Positions 1-8,679 of a DNA stretch of 64,000 nt are shown here, piece by piece. Position 1 is the first letter of the stretch. Each line of letters starts with the position of its first letter. A program made the position numbers and the translations under genes. The notes under the pieces are model-generated. The model had not been told where the DNA came from. It searched no databases and was given only the letters and a program-made list of their open reading frames with translations. Location: contig PDPT01000045.1 in the NCBI GenBank assembly GCA_002746605.1, positions 1 through 64,000 of the forward strand. Direction: 5' to 3'. Origin of the DNA: Ignavibacteriota bacterium (GTDB taxonomy: Bacteria; Bacteroidota; Ignavibacteria; Ignavibacteriales; Melioribacteraceae).

Positions 1-125
1 CTAACTGAAGTAAAGTATTTTTGCAATAAAACAGGTTGATTGTGTAATTCTGAATAACTAAAAAGTTCATTACTAGAAAAATCTATTGAATCTCTAAGAT
101 CATTAATAGTTTTTTCTACATTCAT
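1..125 (-). CDS. Partial membrane-anchored protein, possibly DUF6544-like (3' end outside window)
   Basis: An open frame runs leftwards off the window edge. From the first ATG (125..123) it encodes 41 residues, beginning MNVEKTINDLRDSIDF and later containing LHNQPVLLQKYF. The phrase L-x-x-P-V-x-x-x-Y-F resembles the start of DUF6544-type proteins, but this is a weak family call. The same frame stays open upstream to about 197 and encodes a hydrophobic stretch (VVFFLLIILLLFFF) then WRG, as expected of an N-terminal membrane anchor. No ATG or GTG precedes that stretch; only ATT or TTG codons could start it. The true start may be missing because the frame runs straight into an unrelated plus-strand peptidase fragment near 190. 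Confidence 0.45.
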   Translation of the reverse strand, partial: MNVEKTINDLRDSIDFSSNELFSYSELHNQPVLLQKYFTSV

Positions 126-187
126 CTTTGTAAAAAAAGAACCTCGCCAGAAAAAGAATAAAAGTATTATCAACAAAAAAAATACTA

Positions 188-631
188 CAATGGGATTTTA
201 TAGACAGTAATCGTTTTGGCATTTGGGGCTGGAGCGGAGGTGGTTCCATGAGTTTAAATTGCATTTTTAAGTATCCCGATATTTATAAGACAGCAATTTC
301 TGTAGCTCCGGTTGGCGATTTAAAGCTTTACGATACAATTTATGAAGAAAGATATATGGGCTTGCCTTCAACAAATCCCGATGGATATAAAAACGGATCG
401 CCTGTAAATTTTGCTCATCAACTTAAAGGAAATTTGTTAATCATCCATGGAACCGGTGACGACAATGTACATTATCAAAATAGTGAAGTTGTAATCAATA
501 AGTTAATTAAGCATAATAAAATATTTTCAATGATGGCTTATCCAAATAGATCGCATGGAATTTACGAAGGCAGAAATACTTACCGCCATGTTTACGAAAC
601 TATGTTAAATTATTTAGAAAACAATTTGTAA
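188..631 (+). pseudogene. 5'-truncated S9 prolyl oligopeptidase (DPP IV-like) catalytic end
   Basis: This frame encodes the last part of a dipeptidyl-peptidase IV-like serine peptidase. The nucleophile elbow GIWGWSGGGSM lies at about 218-250, upstream of the first ATG (248), so the reading frame is real before that codon. The catalytic Asp is probably in HGTGDDNVHYQN and the His in NRSHGIYEG, so Ser, Asp and His are all present. The beta-propeller and the first part of the hydrolase domain are absent. In frame, the homology-like sequence starts at about WDFIDSNRFG (191 onward) and a stop lies at 131-133, leaving no room for the usual 600 or more upstream residues. I infer a deletion, rearrangement or assembly join at about 185-195 rather than a functional short enzyme. 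Confidence 0.75.
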
Positions 632-680
632 TAAATAATTACTTCTCCGGCGTTTCTCACGTCTTCAACATTTTTACGTT

Positions 681-1283
681 TTATTTTAATATTTTTTTCA
701 AGAAAGTTTTTCTGTGGAGTTCTGTAATGCCATACTTTTGAATAGCAGTAATATGCTCTTTAGTTCCGTAGCCTTTATTTTTCTGCCAATTATATTCAGG
801 ATATTTTTCCGAATACTTAATCATTATTTCATCTCTTTTAACTTTAGCCAGTATAGAAGCTGCCGCAACTGAAAATGATTTTGAGTCACCTTTAACAATT
901 GTTTTAATATTTTGTTCTGTAATGAAAGTTTTATTACCATCAATTAAGACCAAATCAAGTTTTGATTTTAATTTTTTTACGGCTGTTTCTATTGCTTTAA
1001 GAGTAGCTTGCAAAATGTTGATTCGGTCAATTTCGTCTTTATCTATAATTCCATATTCATATTCAATTGCTTTTTCTTTTATTATTTCGGCAAGTTGTTC
1101 TCTTTTTTTTTCGGTAATCTTTTTTGAATCGGTTATGCCTTCTATAAAAATATCTTTACTAAAAATTACAGCCGCCGCAACAACAGGACCCGCTAACGGT
1201 CCGCGTCCGGCTTCATCTACCCCGACTAATACATCTATTCCTTGAGCGTAGAAAGAATTGTCAAACTTCTTTAGTTCGTTCAC
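681..1283 (-). CDS. rnhB: Ribonuclease HII
   Basis: RNase HII cleaves the RNA strand of RNA-DNA hybrids and starts ribonucleotide excision from DNA in the cytoplasm. The 200-residue length is normal. The hallmark GVDEAGRGPLAGPVVAAAV (residues 21-39) supplies the catalytic Asp23-Glu24. Further acidic residues sit in LVLIDGNK (Asp115) and KGDSKSFSVAAASILAK (Asp133), as in the family. The start is GTG at 1283..1281, which overlaps the TGA stop of the upstream prenyltransferase as GTGA, indicating translational coupling. It is the last gene of the long minus-strand block. Confidence 0.97.
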   Translation of the reverse strand: MNELKKFDNSFYAQGIDVLVGVDEAGRGPLAGPVVAAAVIFSKDIFIEGITDSKKITEKKREQLAEIIKEKAIEYEYGIIDKDEIDRINILQATLKAIETAVKKLKSKLDLVLIDGNKTFITEQNIKTIVKGDSKSFSVAAASILAKVKRDEIMIKYSEKYPEYNWQKNKGYGTKEHITAIQKYGITELHRKTFLKKILK

Positions 1284-2119
1284 ATTAACCCTTTATAAAT
1301 TGCAACAATTCCAAATATCATAATTAGTTTTAATAATGTTGAGCAGGTACTTAAATTAATATTAAATATTTTAGTATTAATGCTTATTAAAAAATATATC
1401 AAAGGTAAATCAACTAATAGCAGTACAAAAATAAAATATTCTATACTATATAAATTATTAAAATAAGGAATTAGTGTAAAAAGAATTAACACAATAGTAA
1501 TTAAAGAAATAATTTTGAGTGAATTCTTTTTTCCATATTTAATTGGAAAAGTAACAATATTATTTTTCTTATCACCTTCAATATCTTGAATATCTTTTAG
1601 GATTTCTCTTATAAAATTTATTAAGAATGCAAAAAGAGCAGGAATTATTGCATCTTTAACATTACGAACAAGCATACCACCATATATAAATGCTAATGCA
1701 GTACAGAGAGCTACAATAATATTACCAATCAAAACACTATTTTTAAATTTTTTTGAATAGATATATAAGAGAGCAGTAGTTAACAAAACTAAGAGCATTG
1801 CCTCGATATTTATTAAATTTGCAAAAACCACGGTGATTGTAGAGAAAAAGAAATAGATTGATATTGCAGTTTTTTTTGAGATTTCTCCATTAGGTAAGGG
1901 ACGATTTGGTCTGTTAATTTTATCTATTTCTAAATCAAAATAATCATTTATAATATTTCCGGATGCTGCCACAAACACCGATGTTATAATTCCTAAAATT
2001 ATATCAGTAGTTATAGTATAACTTTTGCTGCAAACAACTGCAGAAACCCAAACAACTATTCCCGTAATCAGTATGTTAATCGGGCGAATAAGTTTTATAA
2101 ATGCTAAAAAACTTTTCAT
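1280..2119 (-). CDS. UbiA-family prenyltransferase (digeranylgeranylglyceryl-phosphate-synthase-like)
   Basis: A multi-spanning membrane prenyltransferase of 279 residues. Both Asp-rich, Mg-pyrophosphate-binding motifs of the UbiA superfamily are present: NDYFDLEIDKINRPNRP (58-74) and DIQDIEGDKKNN (176-187). The RPNRPLPNG and DIEGDKKN wording is closest to the archaeal-type geranylgeranylglycerol-phosphate transferases that also occur in Bacteroidota and relatives, rather than to MenA or 4-hydroxybenzoate transferases. The exact acceptor cannot be read from sequence. The stop overlaps the start of rnhB. Upstream, an 83-bp gap separates it from the BamA-like gene. Confidence 0.85.
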   Translation of the reverse strand: MKSFLAFIKLIRPINILITGIVVWVSAVVCSKSYTITTDIILGIITSVFVAASGNIINDYFDLEIDKINRPNRPLPNGEISKKTAISIYFFFSTITVVFANLINIEAMLLVLLTTALLYIYSKKFKNSVLIGNIIVALCTALAFIYGGMLVRNVKDAIIPALFAFLINFIREILKDIQDIEGDKKNNIVTFPIKYGKKNSLKIISLITIVLILFTLIPYFNNLYSIEYFIFVLLLVDLPLIYFLISINTKIFNINLSTCSTLLKLIMIFGIVAIYKGLM

Positions 2120-2202
2120 TGGTTTTATATTTAATCCTTTTTAGCTTCGACGAAAAAGAAACATAGTTTAATTCCTTGCAACTTGCCCGGTATACTATTT
2201 AG

Positions 2203-3936
2203 TTAAAAATCATTTCGAATTCCAATGTGTAACAGTCCGCTTGTTAGAGATGTACCTTTTGTAAAAGCGTAACTTACACTTAGAATTCCCATTGCTGTAT
2301 TCAGGCTAATTCCTAATCCAAATCCGGTATTGATATTTGATTTTCTTTCAACCTCATTAAACTTATCAGCTTTAATTAAGAAATAACCGATATCATAAAA
2401 ACTAAATATAAAAGAAGTTGGCGAAAGTAAAAATCTATATTCTATATTTGACCATAAAATTCTATTTCCCAAAAATTGATTTTCTCTAAACCCTCGTAGA
2501 GTATTTGTTCCGCCCAAACGGTAGAAATCACTTGCATCAAAATAATCGCCGAGTATTTCTTTTGCGTGCAGACCAACAGCAGCAACTTGTCTTGTAAACA
2601 ACGAGTAATAAAGACTAAAATCTAACTCATAATTATGATACTCTAAATTAGTTCCGATATAATTTGGCAAAGTTTTGTCTGGATTTATTTTTTTCTTCTT
2701 GAACTTATACTCAGTTTCAAAAAGTACTCCGGACTTAGGAAAATAAAAATTATCTCTATAATCAAGTTTAATTTTCAAGCCTGTATTGAATGATGACGAT
2801 TGAAAAATATTTTCAACATCAACCGAAGGAATAATTGTTTCGCTTTCCAAAATTAAAGAACCAGAAATATTTTTGTCAGCCAAAAACTCTAAGCTGCCGC
2901 CAATTATTCTTTTTACAAAACTGCTATCCTGCCTTCGCTGAAAAAATTCAAAATTTAAATTTAAAGGATAATTAAAAAGATATGGTTCAAGATATTTCAG
3001 AAACATCTCTTGGCTTAACTTATCTTCTTGCTTCCAATTGATTGAAACCGCTCTTCCAGTTCCGAATAAATTTCTAAGATTTATTTTAATAAATCCCGTT
3101 AAATGTCCGTCATTATTATTTCTACTTGGCACATAACCGATAAGTCCATCAAAAGAATTAGTATTACGTTCTTCCAACTCAATTTCTAAAACTCCTTTAT
3201 TCTTAGAGCTTAAATAATACTTTGGTTCTTTAATATTATTAAAAAATCTTAATCTATTAAGGCGAGAAGAAATTTCGTCTATTTTTTTTTGCGAATAAAC
3301 TTCTCCTCTTTTTAAGTTTAAATTATTTAAAATAACTTTATCATTAGTTTTATTATTTCCGGTAATTTTTATTTCATCAATTCCAGTTAAATTATTTTTC
3401 AATAATTTTAAGAATATTTGAACTTCATTTTGTCCTTTAGTATTATCAAATATGATTGATTTTACTTTAACTTTTGCAAAAGGATAACCATTATTTTCGT
3501 AATAGCTTAAAATATTTGATATTGAACTTTCAAGTTCTTTTTTTATAAAAGGTCTATCTAAAAGTGACAATAAGATTTTTTTTGTTTTTAACGAATCGTC
3601 TTTAGTTTCAGCTTCAACATTTATTTTAGTTAAAAAACTTGCTTCTCCTTCATTAAGGAATATATTGTATTCTATTTTATTGGGAAGTTTTAAGCTATCG
3701 GTTTTAATTTCATTTAGTTTAAAGTTATAAAATCCTCTATCATTTAATAGTTTGGTAAGGTTTTTTTCAACTTTGGCAAAGGTAATTTCATTTAATTTTT
3801 CAAGACTTTCAATATAAGTTTTTGTATCAATGTATCTGTTACCAATTATATTAAATTTATTTTTTTTTTGAGAGAAGATTAAATTAGAAAACAGAAATAG
3901 TAGGATTAGATATTTTTTAAATTGTAGGGGAATCAT
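2203..3936 (-). CDS. BamA/TamA-family outer-membrane beta-barrel protein with POTRA domains
   Basis: 577 residues beginning with a short signal peptide (IPLQFKKYLILLFLFSNLIFS, about residues 2-22). Residues about 25-250 have POTRA-like repeats, for example GIDEIKITGNNKTNDKVILNNL followed by LKRGEVYSQKKIDEISSRLNRL. The rest is rich in alternating beta strands and includes the D15-type phrase FYRLGGTNTLRGFRENQFLGNR. The protein ends in Phe, as most outer-membrane barrels do. The length is well below full BamA (about 800), so this is probably a TamA-like or accessory Omp85 protein. Its start overlaps the 3' end of the PfkB kinase gene by 20 bp, an unusual functional pairing. Confidence 0.85.
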   Translation of the reverse strand: MIPLQFKKYLILLFLFSNLIFSQKKNKFNIIGNRYIDTKTYIESLEKLNEITFAKVEKNLTKLLNDRGFYNFKLNEIKTDSLKLPNKIEYNIFLNEGEASFLTKINVEAETKDDSLKTKKILLSLLDRPFIKKELESSISNILSYYENNGYPFAKVKVKSIIFDNTKGQNEVQIFLKLLKNNLTGIDEIKITGNNKTNDKVILNNLNLKRGEVYSQKKIDEISSRLNRLRFFNNIKEPKYYLSSKNKGVLEIELEERNTNSFDGLIGYVPSRNNNDGHLTGFIKINLRNLFGTGRAVSINWKQEDKLSQEMFLKYLEPYLFNYPLNLNFEFFQRRQDSSFVKRIIGGSLEFLADKNISGSLILESETIIPSVDVENIFQSSSFNTGLKIKLDYRDNFYFPKSGVLFETEYKFKKKKINPDKTLPNYIGTNLEYHNYELDFSLYYSLFTRQVAAVGLHAKEILGDYFDASDFYRLGGTNTLRGFRENQFLGNRILWSNIEYRFLLSPTSFIFSFYDIGYFLIKADKFNEVERKSNINTGFGLGISLNTAMGILSVSYAFTKGTSLTSGLLHIGIRNDF

Positions 3937-4882
3937 CTATCACTTTGTATTTTTTACCAATTTCTGTAATTAAAATTTTACCTAACAGCTTTTGGGCTTC
4001 TTCCATTTTTACTTGGCAAACATCCCAAGATAAAGCATTAGCAAAACCTAATGCTGAAGCAAGTTTTACAAAATCGTTAAAAACCATTGATTTTTCAAGT
4101 CCATAAATAATGCCCGAAACAAATGCATCGCCGCTGCCTGTAGAATCTTTTTCTTCAATTCTTGCATTCTTTATTTTATAATGAAAATCGGATTTAGAGG
4201 CATAGGTTGAATCTTTACCGGCAGTAAGAAAACTTAATTTAATATTTTTTTTATAAAAATTATTCAGTAAATCAGTTACAGATTTTTGGGATTTTAGTTT
4301 AATGTTTAATGAATTTTCCAGTTCATCTAAATTATTATGAATAATTGTAGGGCTACAACTTAGTTGATGCTCTAAGTTTTGACCATAAGAATCAAGTATA
4401 GAAATCTTATCATTTTGATTACAAAATTTTATTCCTTCTTCAATAATTTGTGAGCATTCATCATTTGGGAGTGACCCGGAAAAAAGAACGATGGAAGAAT
4501 TACTAATAGCTTTTTTTAGTTTTATTATAAATTTTTCTATTTCCGAGTTTGAAATATCTGAATTGATACCGAAAAATGTTGATAGTTTTTTTCTACTTTC
4601 ATCAAATATTAAAGTTGCTTCTCTTGTTTCAGCTTTAGTATCAATTGTAGAAAAGTTGATATTCTCCGTTTGTAATATTGATCTTAAAATTTTACCATTA
4701 TTTTTACCAAGAAAAGTTAGAGCATGATTTTTTATTCCTAAAACATTCAACTGTCTGCTTACGTTTATGCCTTTTCCTCCGGCAAGATATTTTTCTTTAT
4801 AAGCTCTGTTATTATTTCCTTCAATTTTTTTGAAGAAATATTTTTTTTCTAATAACGGATTAAGTGTAACAGTTAATACCAT
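3917..4882 (-). CDS. PfkB-family sugar kinase, 1-phosphofructokinase/tagatose-6-phosphate kinase type
   Basis: A cytoplasmic ribokinase-fold kinase of 321 residues. It opens with VLTVTLNPLLEKKYF, the typical start of the FruK/LacC branch, and has AGGKGINVSRQL (34-45), the FSGSLP turn (134-139) and the anion-hole/catalytic motif DSTGSGDAF (246-254, base Asp252). The likely substrate is a phosphorylated ketohexose, but no fru or lac PTS genes are nearby. The extended tail (ITEIGKKYKVIDDSPTI) overlaps the barrel gene downstream. The gap to the upstream GWxTD gene is 9 bp. Confidence 0.88.
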   Translation of the reverse strand: MVLTVTLNPLLEKKYFFKKIEGNNNRAYKEKYLAGGKGINVSRQLNVLGIKNHALTFLGKNNGKILRSILQTENINFSTIDTKAETREATLIFDESRKKLSTFFGINSDISNSEIEKFIIKLKKAISNSSIVLFSGSLPNDECSQIIEEGIKFCNQNDKISILDSYGQNLEHQLSCSPTIIHNNLDELENSLNIKLKSQKSVTDLLNNFYKKNIKLSFLTAGKDSTYASKSDFHYKIKNARIEEKDSTGSGDAFVSGIIYGLEKSMVFNDFVKLASALGFANALSWDVCQVKMEEAQKLLGKILITEIGKKYKVIDDSPTI

Positions 4883-4891
4883 CTTATTCCT

Positions 4892-6151
4892 CTAAGGTCT
4901 GTATCTAAACCAATCTCCATAAGCCGGATTTTGTAATCTGTAATCACCGAAATTTGTAACATCAACAAAAATAAACCTTCTGTTCAAAGAGTAGTAGTCC
5001 CAAATTTCATAAGGTTTTGAATCCATTTCATAAGGTCTTTTTATAACTTGATCAGGCGGACCTAAAGTTACATAAACCATTCCCATATCACTTCTCCAGC
5101 CTTTGAACGAACCTTTAAAATGTGCATTGGCATAGTCAATTCTTCTGTAATATTCATTTAAAGTTTCGTTTTCGATTGTATTGGGCGAAGGATCTAATCT
5201 TTTCCAAAATGCAAGAAATTTTTTTAATCGTTCTTGATATTCTTTGGTCTCTTCCATATCATCAATTTCACCGGATTTAGCAATATATTGCATCTCTGCT
5301 ATCGCCATATCTAAATTTTGAATAGACGAAGGAAAACCAAAAATCACAGTTGTTATATTTTTGGTTACGGCTTTATAGCTATCATTTTTTTCATCGAAGA
5401 CAGACACTAAAAATTTATATTTACCGAGGACAAAATTAACTCCATTTAATTGATCATCAATTTCATTTTTACCTTTCACCAAGTGATATAGCTTACTTCC
5501 CTTAAATAAATAATTTTCGTCTTTATCTACAATTGCAAAATGCAGATTTACATCTTGTTCTTTTTCGGAATAAATTTCCAAGTAGAATGAGATTGTACTA
5601 TCTTTTGATGTATAAAGGTTGGAAACACTAGGAAGTAATTTTCTTCCCTCTTTAGTTTCAAAAAATTTTGAAATTAAGATAATATCGCTTAAATCAAAGC
5701 TATCTGCAAACTCTCTGATTTTAATATCTTCACTATACTCCAAGTACTTCTCTGATTCTTTATCTTCCAATTTGCATACAAATTTATATTCACCGGGTTC
5801 AACCTTAAAGGATTTATAACTGATTGAAAAACTATTGTGTGAGGTTGTTTGCTTAAAGTTAGATGTTGAAATATTTTCGTTCCACAATCTTTCCAGTTTA
5901 ATTTCATCGTCATCATCATAAAGAACAACGGTAATAGTGTATTGAGCCTTATATTTTTTACCAATTTTTACAAATTGAATATTGGAGTAAGGAACTTTAA
6001 TAAGCACATCCAGTTTAGTTTTGGAAGAGTCTTTGCTTTTGTATGCCGCAAGATCAAAGTAAAAGTCAGGCAAAAAATTGTTACTTATATTTTTGTTCTG
6101 AGCTGTTGATATCGCAGCAAAGATAATTATAAATAGAATTATTTTTTTCAT
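4892..6151 (-). CDS. GWxTD domain-containing secreted protein
   Basis: 419 residues starting with a signal peptide (KKIILFIIIFAAISTAQ). An N-terminal beta-rich part is followed by a C-terminal module with FLAFWKRLDPSPNT, YYRRIDYANAHF, FKGWRSDMGMVYVTLGPPD and YEIWDYYSLNRRFIFVD. This matches the GWxTD family, which is common in Ignavibacteria, Bacteroidota and Acidobacteria. Here the signature reads GWRSD (about residue 353), with Ser replacing Thr. The molecular role of the family is unknown. A clear Shine-Dalgarno (AAAGGAG) precedes the ATG. It lies 13 bp downstream of rimO and just upstream of the PfkB kinase. Confidence 0.85.
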   Translation of the reverse strand: MKKIILFIIIFAAISTAQNKNISNNFLPDFYFDLAAYKSKDSSKTKLDVLIKVPYSNIQFVKIGKKYKAQYTITVVLYDDDDEIKLERLWNENISTSNFKQTTSHNSFSISYKSFKVEPGEYKFVCKLEDKESEKYLEYSEDIKIREFADSFDLSDIILISKFFETKEGRKLLPSVSNLYTSKDSTISFYLEIYSEKEQDVNLHFAIVDKDENYLFKGSKLYHLVKGKNEIDDQLNGVNFVLGKYKFLVSVFDEKNDSYKAVTKNITTVIFGFPSSIQNLDMAIAEMQYIAKSGEIDDMEETKEYQERLKKFLAFWKRLDPSPNTIENETLNEYYRRIDYANAHFKGSFKGWRSDMGMVYVTLGPPDQVIKRPYEMDSKPYEIWDYYSLNRRFIFVDVTNFGDYRLQNPAYGDWFRYRP

Positions 6152-6164
6152 TTTTTACTCCTTT

Positions 6165-7460
6165 TCAATCGGTTAGTTTTCCATATACATCATACTCATT
6201 ACAATCAACTATTTTAACATTATAAAACTCTCCGATTTTTAATAATTTTTTTTGGGCTTTAATTAAAACTTCTCCATCAACTTCAGGAGCGTCTCGCTCT
6301 GTCCTTCCAATAAAATATTCACCTTCAATATCATCAATTATTACTTTTAGGGTTTCTCCTATTAATTTTTTATTTTTTTTAAGAGATATATCTTTCTGGA
6401 TTTCCATTAATTCATTTTTTCTTCTTTCTTTTTCTTCTTCTGAAAATTTATCACCAAGTATAAAACTAGGGGTATTTTCTTCTACGGAATAATTAAAAAT
6501 TCCTACTCTGTCAAATTCAAACTCTTTAATAAAATCTTTCAGCTCTTCATATTCTTTTTCCGTTTCATTAGGATAACCAACTATAAAAGTAGTACGCAAG
6601 GTTAAGTTCGGAATTTCTTTTCGTAATTTTTTCAGTAAGCTTATTGTTCTTTTTCTTGTTATTCCTCTTCGCATTGATTTTAATACATTATCCGAAATAT
6701 GCTGAAGCGGTATATCAATATAATTACAAATTTTCGGATTTTCAGCAATTTCTTTTATTGCTTCTTCGGGAAAATGTGAAGGGTAGGCATACAATAATTT
6801 TATCCATTCAATTCCTTCAATAGCAGAAAGTTTATTAAGTAACTCACTCAAATTTCTTTTACGATAAATATCAATTCCATAATCTGTAGTATCTTGCCCA
6901 ATAATTATTAATTCTTTTACTCCTTTCTTAGTAAGATTTTCTGCTTCAATTAAAAGTTTATCAATCGGAACTGAACGATGTTTGCCCCGCATTAAAGGTA
7001 TTGCACAAAACGAACAGGGATTATTACAACCTTCCGATATTTTTAGATAAGCAAAATGTTTCGGTGTGGTTAATACCCTTTCTCCAAGAAGTTCCTCTTT
7101 TAGATTTGCATCAAATTCATCAAGAATTTCTTTGTAAGCCTCCGTACCAAAAAATGAATCAACTTCGGGAATTTCACTTTTAAGTTCATCTTTAAATCTT
7201 TCGGAAAGACAGCCCGTAACAATCACTTTTTTAATTTTGCCTTGCTTCTTTAACTCTACTGCCTGCAAAATTGTATTAATCGATTCTTCTTTTGCAGCAT
7301 CAATAAATCCACATGTATTTATTATTATATTTTCGGGATTATTTTTTTTTGTACTCAAAGTCTTTATATTATTCGCATTTAATTGAGCTGCAAGTCTTTC
7401 CGAATCAACTATGTTTTTAGAGCAACCGAGAGTTATTATTTCTACTTTTCGTTTATTCAT
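6165..7460 (-). CDS. rimO: Ribosomal protein uS12 methylthiotransferase RimO
   Basis: RimO is a radical-SAM enzyme with two Fe-S clusters that methylthiolates an Asp of ribosomal protein S12. The N-terminal MTTase domain has the three cluster cysteines (Cys13 in LGCSKNIVDSE, Cys50, Cys84). The radical-SAM motif is CNNPCSFC (Cys145, Cys149, Cys152), followed by AIPLMRGKHRS. The C-terminus is a TRAM-like RNA-binding domain. GCSKNIVDSE favours RimO over MiaB. The length of 431 is typical. The start codon overlaps the stop of the upstream gene by 4 bp (ATGA). Confidence 0.96.
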   Translation of the reverse strand: MNKRKVEIITLGCSKNIVDSERLAAQLNANNIKTLSTKKNNPENIIINTCGFIDAAKEESINTILQAVELKKQGKIKKVIVTGCLSERFKDELKSEIPEVDSFFGTEAYKEILDEFDANLKEELLGERVLTTPKHFAYLKISEGCNNPCSFCAIPLMRGKHRSVPIDKLLIEAENLTKKGVKELIIIGQDTTDYGIDIYRKRNLSELLNKLSAIEGIEWIKLLYAYPSHFPEEAIKEIAENPKICNYIDIPLQHISDNVLKSMRRGITRKRTISLLKKLRKEIPNLTLRTTFIVGYPNETEKEYEELKDFIKEFEFDRVGIFNYSVEENTPSFILGDKFSEEEKERRKNELMEIQKDISLKKNKKLIGETLKVIIDDIEGEYFIGRTERDAPEVDGEVLIKAQKKLLKIGEFYNVKIVDCNEYDVYGKLTD

Positions 7461-8671
7461 CTCAGCAACAACATTTTTTTAGTTTTGTTAAGGTTTCCGA
7501 TTGATAAAGAATAAAAGTAAATACCGCTGGCTAAATTATTAAAAGAAATATTTTCTTTGTAGCTCCCCGGAAATTTAAGTTCATCAACTATTGTTGCTAT
7601 TTCTTGTCCAGTAATATCAAAAATTTTTAGTAAAGTTTTTTGTGTTTCTCTTTCCTGAGCAGATATTGTGTATTCGATTGTTGTACCAGGATTAAAAGGA
7701 TTCGGATAATTTTGTTTAAGATTAAATGATTTTCTATCAATTTTATTATCAATACCGTTTGGATTTTGTTTAGGATAATAATACAAAATAGCAGGTATAT
7801 TATTTCTTTCTTCGCTAAGTGTAAAATAACCGTTATTTCCAAACCAACAGATTGCTTCGCCTTGAGGCTCAACCGTATATTCAACAATGTCAGGTTCGGA
7901 ACTAAAAGCTTCACATAAACTTTTACTTGTATCCCGCTTCCAATAGAAAACACTTAAATAGGATTTAATTAATATTCCGCTTCCATCTGCGGAAATATCT
8001 CCTGCTGTTAATTGATTGGGATAAAAATTCGGCTTAGGATAAACAGGTAATTTAAGATTACAAGAAATTTCTGATGTAATTGTTTTGGATAATGAGTAAG
8101 GAAATTCAATTTTATAAACTCGCACATTCGAGTCCCGCTTACTTACCGTATAAATATTTTTTGAAATAGGGTCAACAAGAAGTGTCTCGGAATCTCTTGC
8201 ACCATCAGGATATTTGAAAGTTACTTTAGAAATTTTCTCATTATCTATTGTAATATTTTCTACAGATGAATCTAAATTTAACTCAGGTTCTTCAATTATG
8301 TAAATATATTTCAAATCGTATTTAGCAGCATTATCGCCAATATCACCAATAAAAATGTAGCTTTTGCCGTCCTTTAATCCGGGTCCAACGGCAATATCTT
8401 CCCAATCACGATTAGTAATTCCATTTAACGTAATTACAACTTTCGTAACACCGTTTGTATCTATTCCGTAAATTTTACTTTTATTGCCGGAATCGTTATG
8501 AACCCAAAGAATACCGGGGTTAGTTTTACTTTCAGTTATTCCTGATGCTTCAGAAATTTCATTATTATCTAATTCTCCTTTAGATTCACGAGGACCGAAT
8601 ACCGGAATTTCAACAATAGAATAAATAACTGTTGAAACTAAAAAGAAAACTACTAACTTTAAAAATTTCAA
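7457..8671 (-). CDS. Secreted protein with T9SS type A sorting domain
   Basis: 404 residues. An N-terminal hydrophobic segment (FLKLVVFFLVSTVIYSIV) acts as a signal. Residues about 35-300 contain repeated short beta blades such as GILWVHNDSGNKSKIYGID, DWEDIAVGPG and YIFIGDIGDNAAKY, suggesting a beta-propeller with an unknown ligand. The last 90 residues are a T9SS sorting domain: KQNYPNPFNPGTTIEYTI (from about 315), LKIFDITGQEIATIV, LASGIYFYSLSIG and a terminal KKMLLLR. It is therefore probably exported across the outer membrane by type IX secretion and retained or released at the surface. It is coupled to rimO by a 4-bp overlap, which need not mean a shared function. Confidence 0.85.
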   Translation of the reverse strand: MKFLKLVVFFLVSTVIYSIVEIPVFGPRESKGELDNNEISEASGITESKTNPGILWVHNDSGNKSKIYGIDTNGVTKVVITLNGITNRDWEDIAVGPGLKDGKSYIFIGDIGDNAAKYDLKYIYIIEEPELNLDSSVENITIDNEKISKVTFKYPDGARDSETLLVDPISKNIYTVSKRDSNVRVYKIEFPYSLSKTITSEISCNLKLPVYPKPNFYPNQLTAGDISADGSGILIKSYLSVFYWKRDTSKSLCEAFSSEPDIVEYTVEPQGEAICWFGNNGYFTLSEERNNIPAILYYYPKQNPNGIDNKIDRKSFNLKQNYPNPFNPGTTIEYTISAQERETQKTLLKIFDITGQEIATIVDELKFPGSYKENISFNNLASGIYFYSLSIGNLNKTKKMLLLR

Positions 8672-8679
8672 TTTATATA

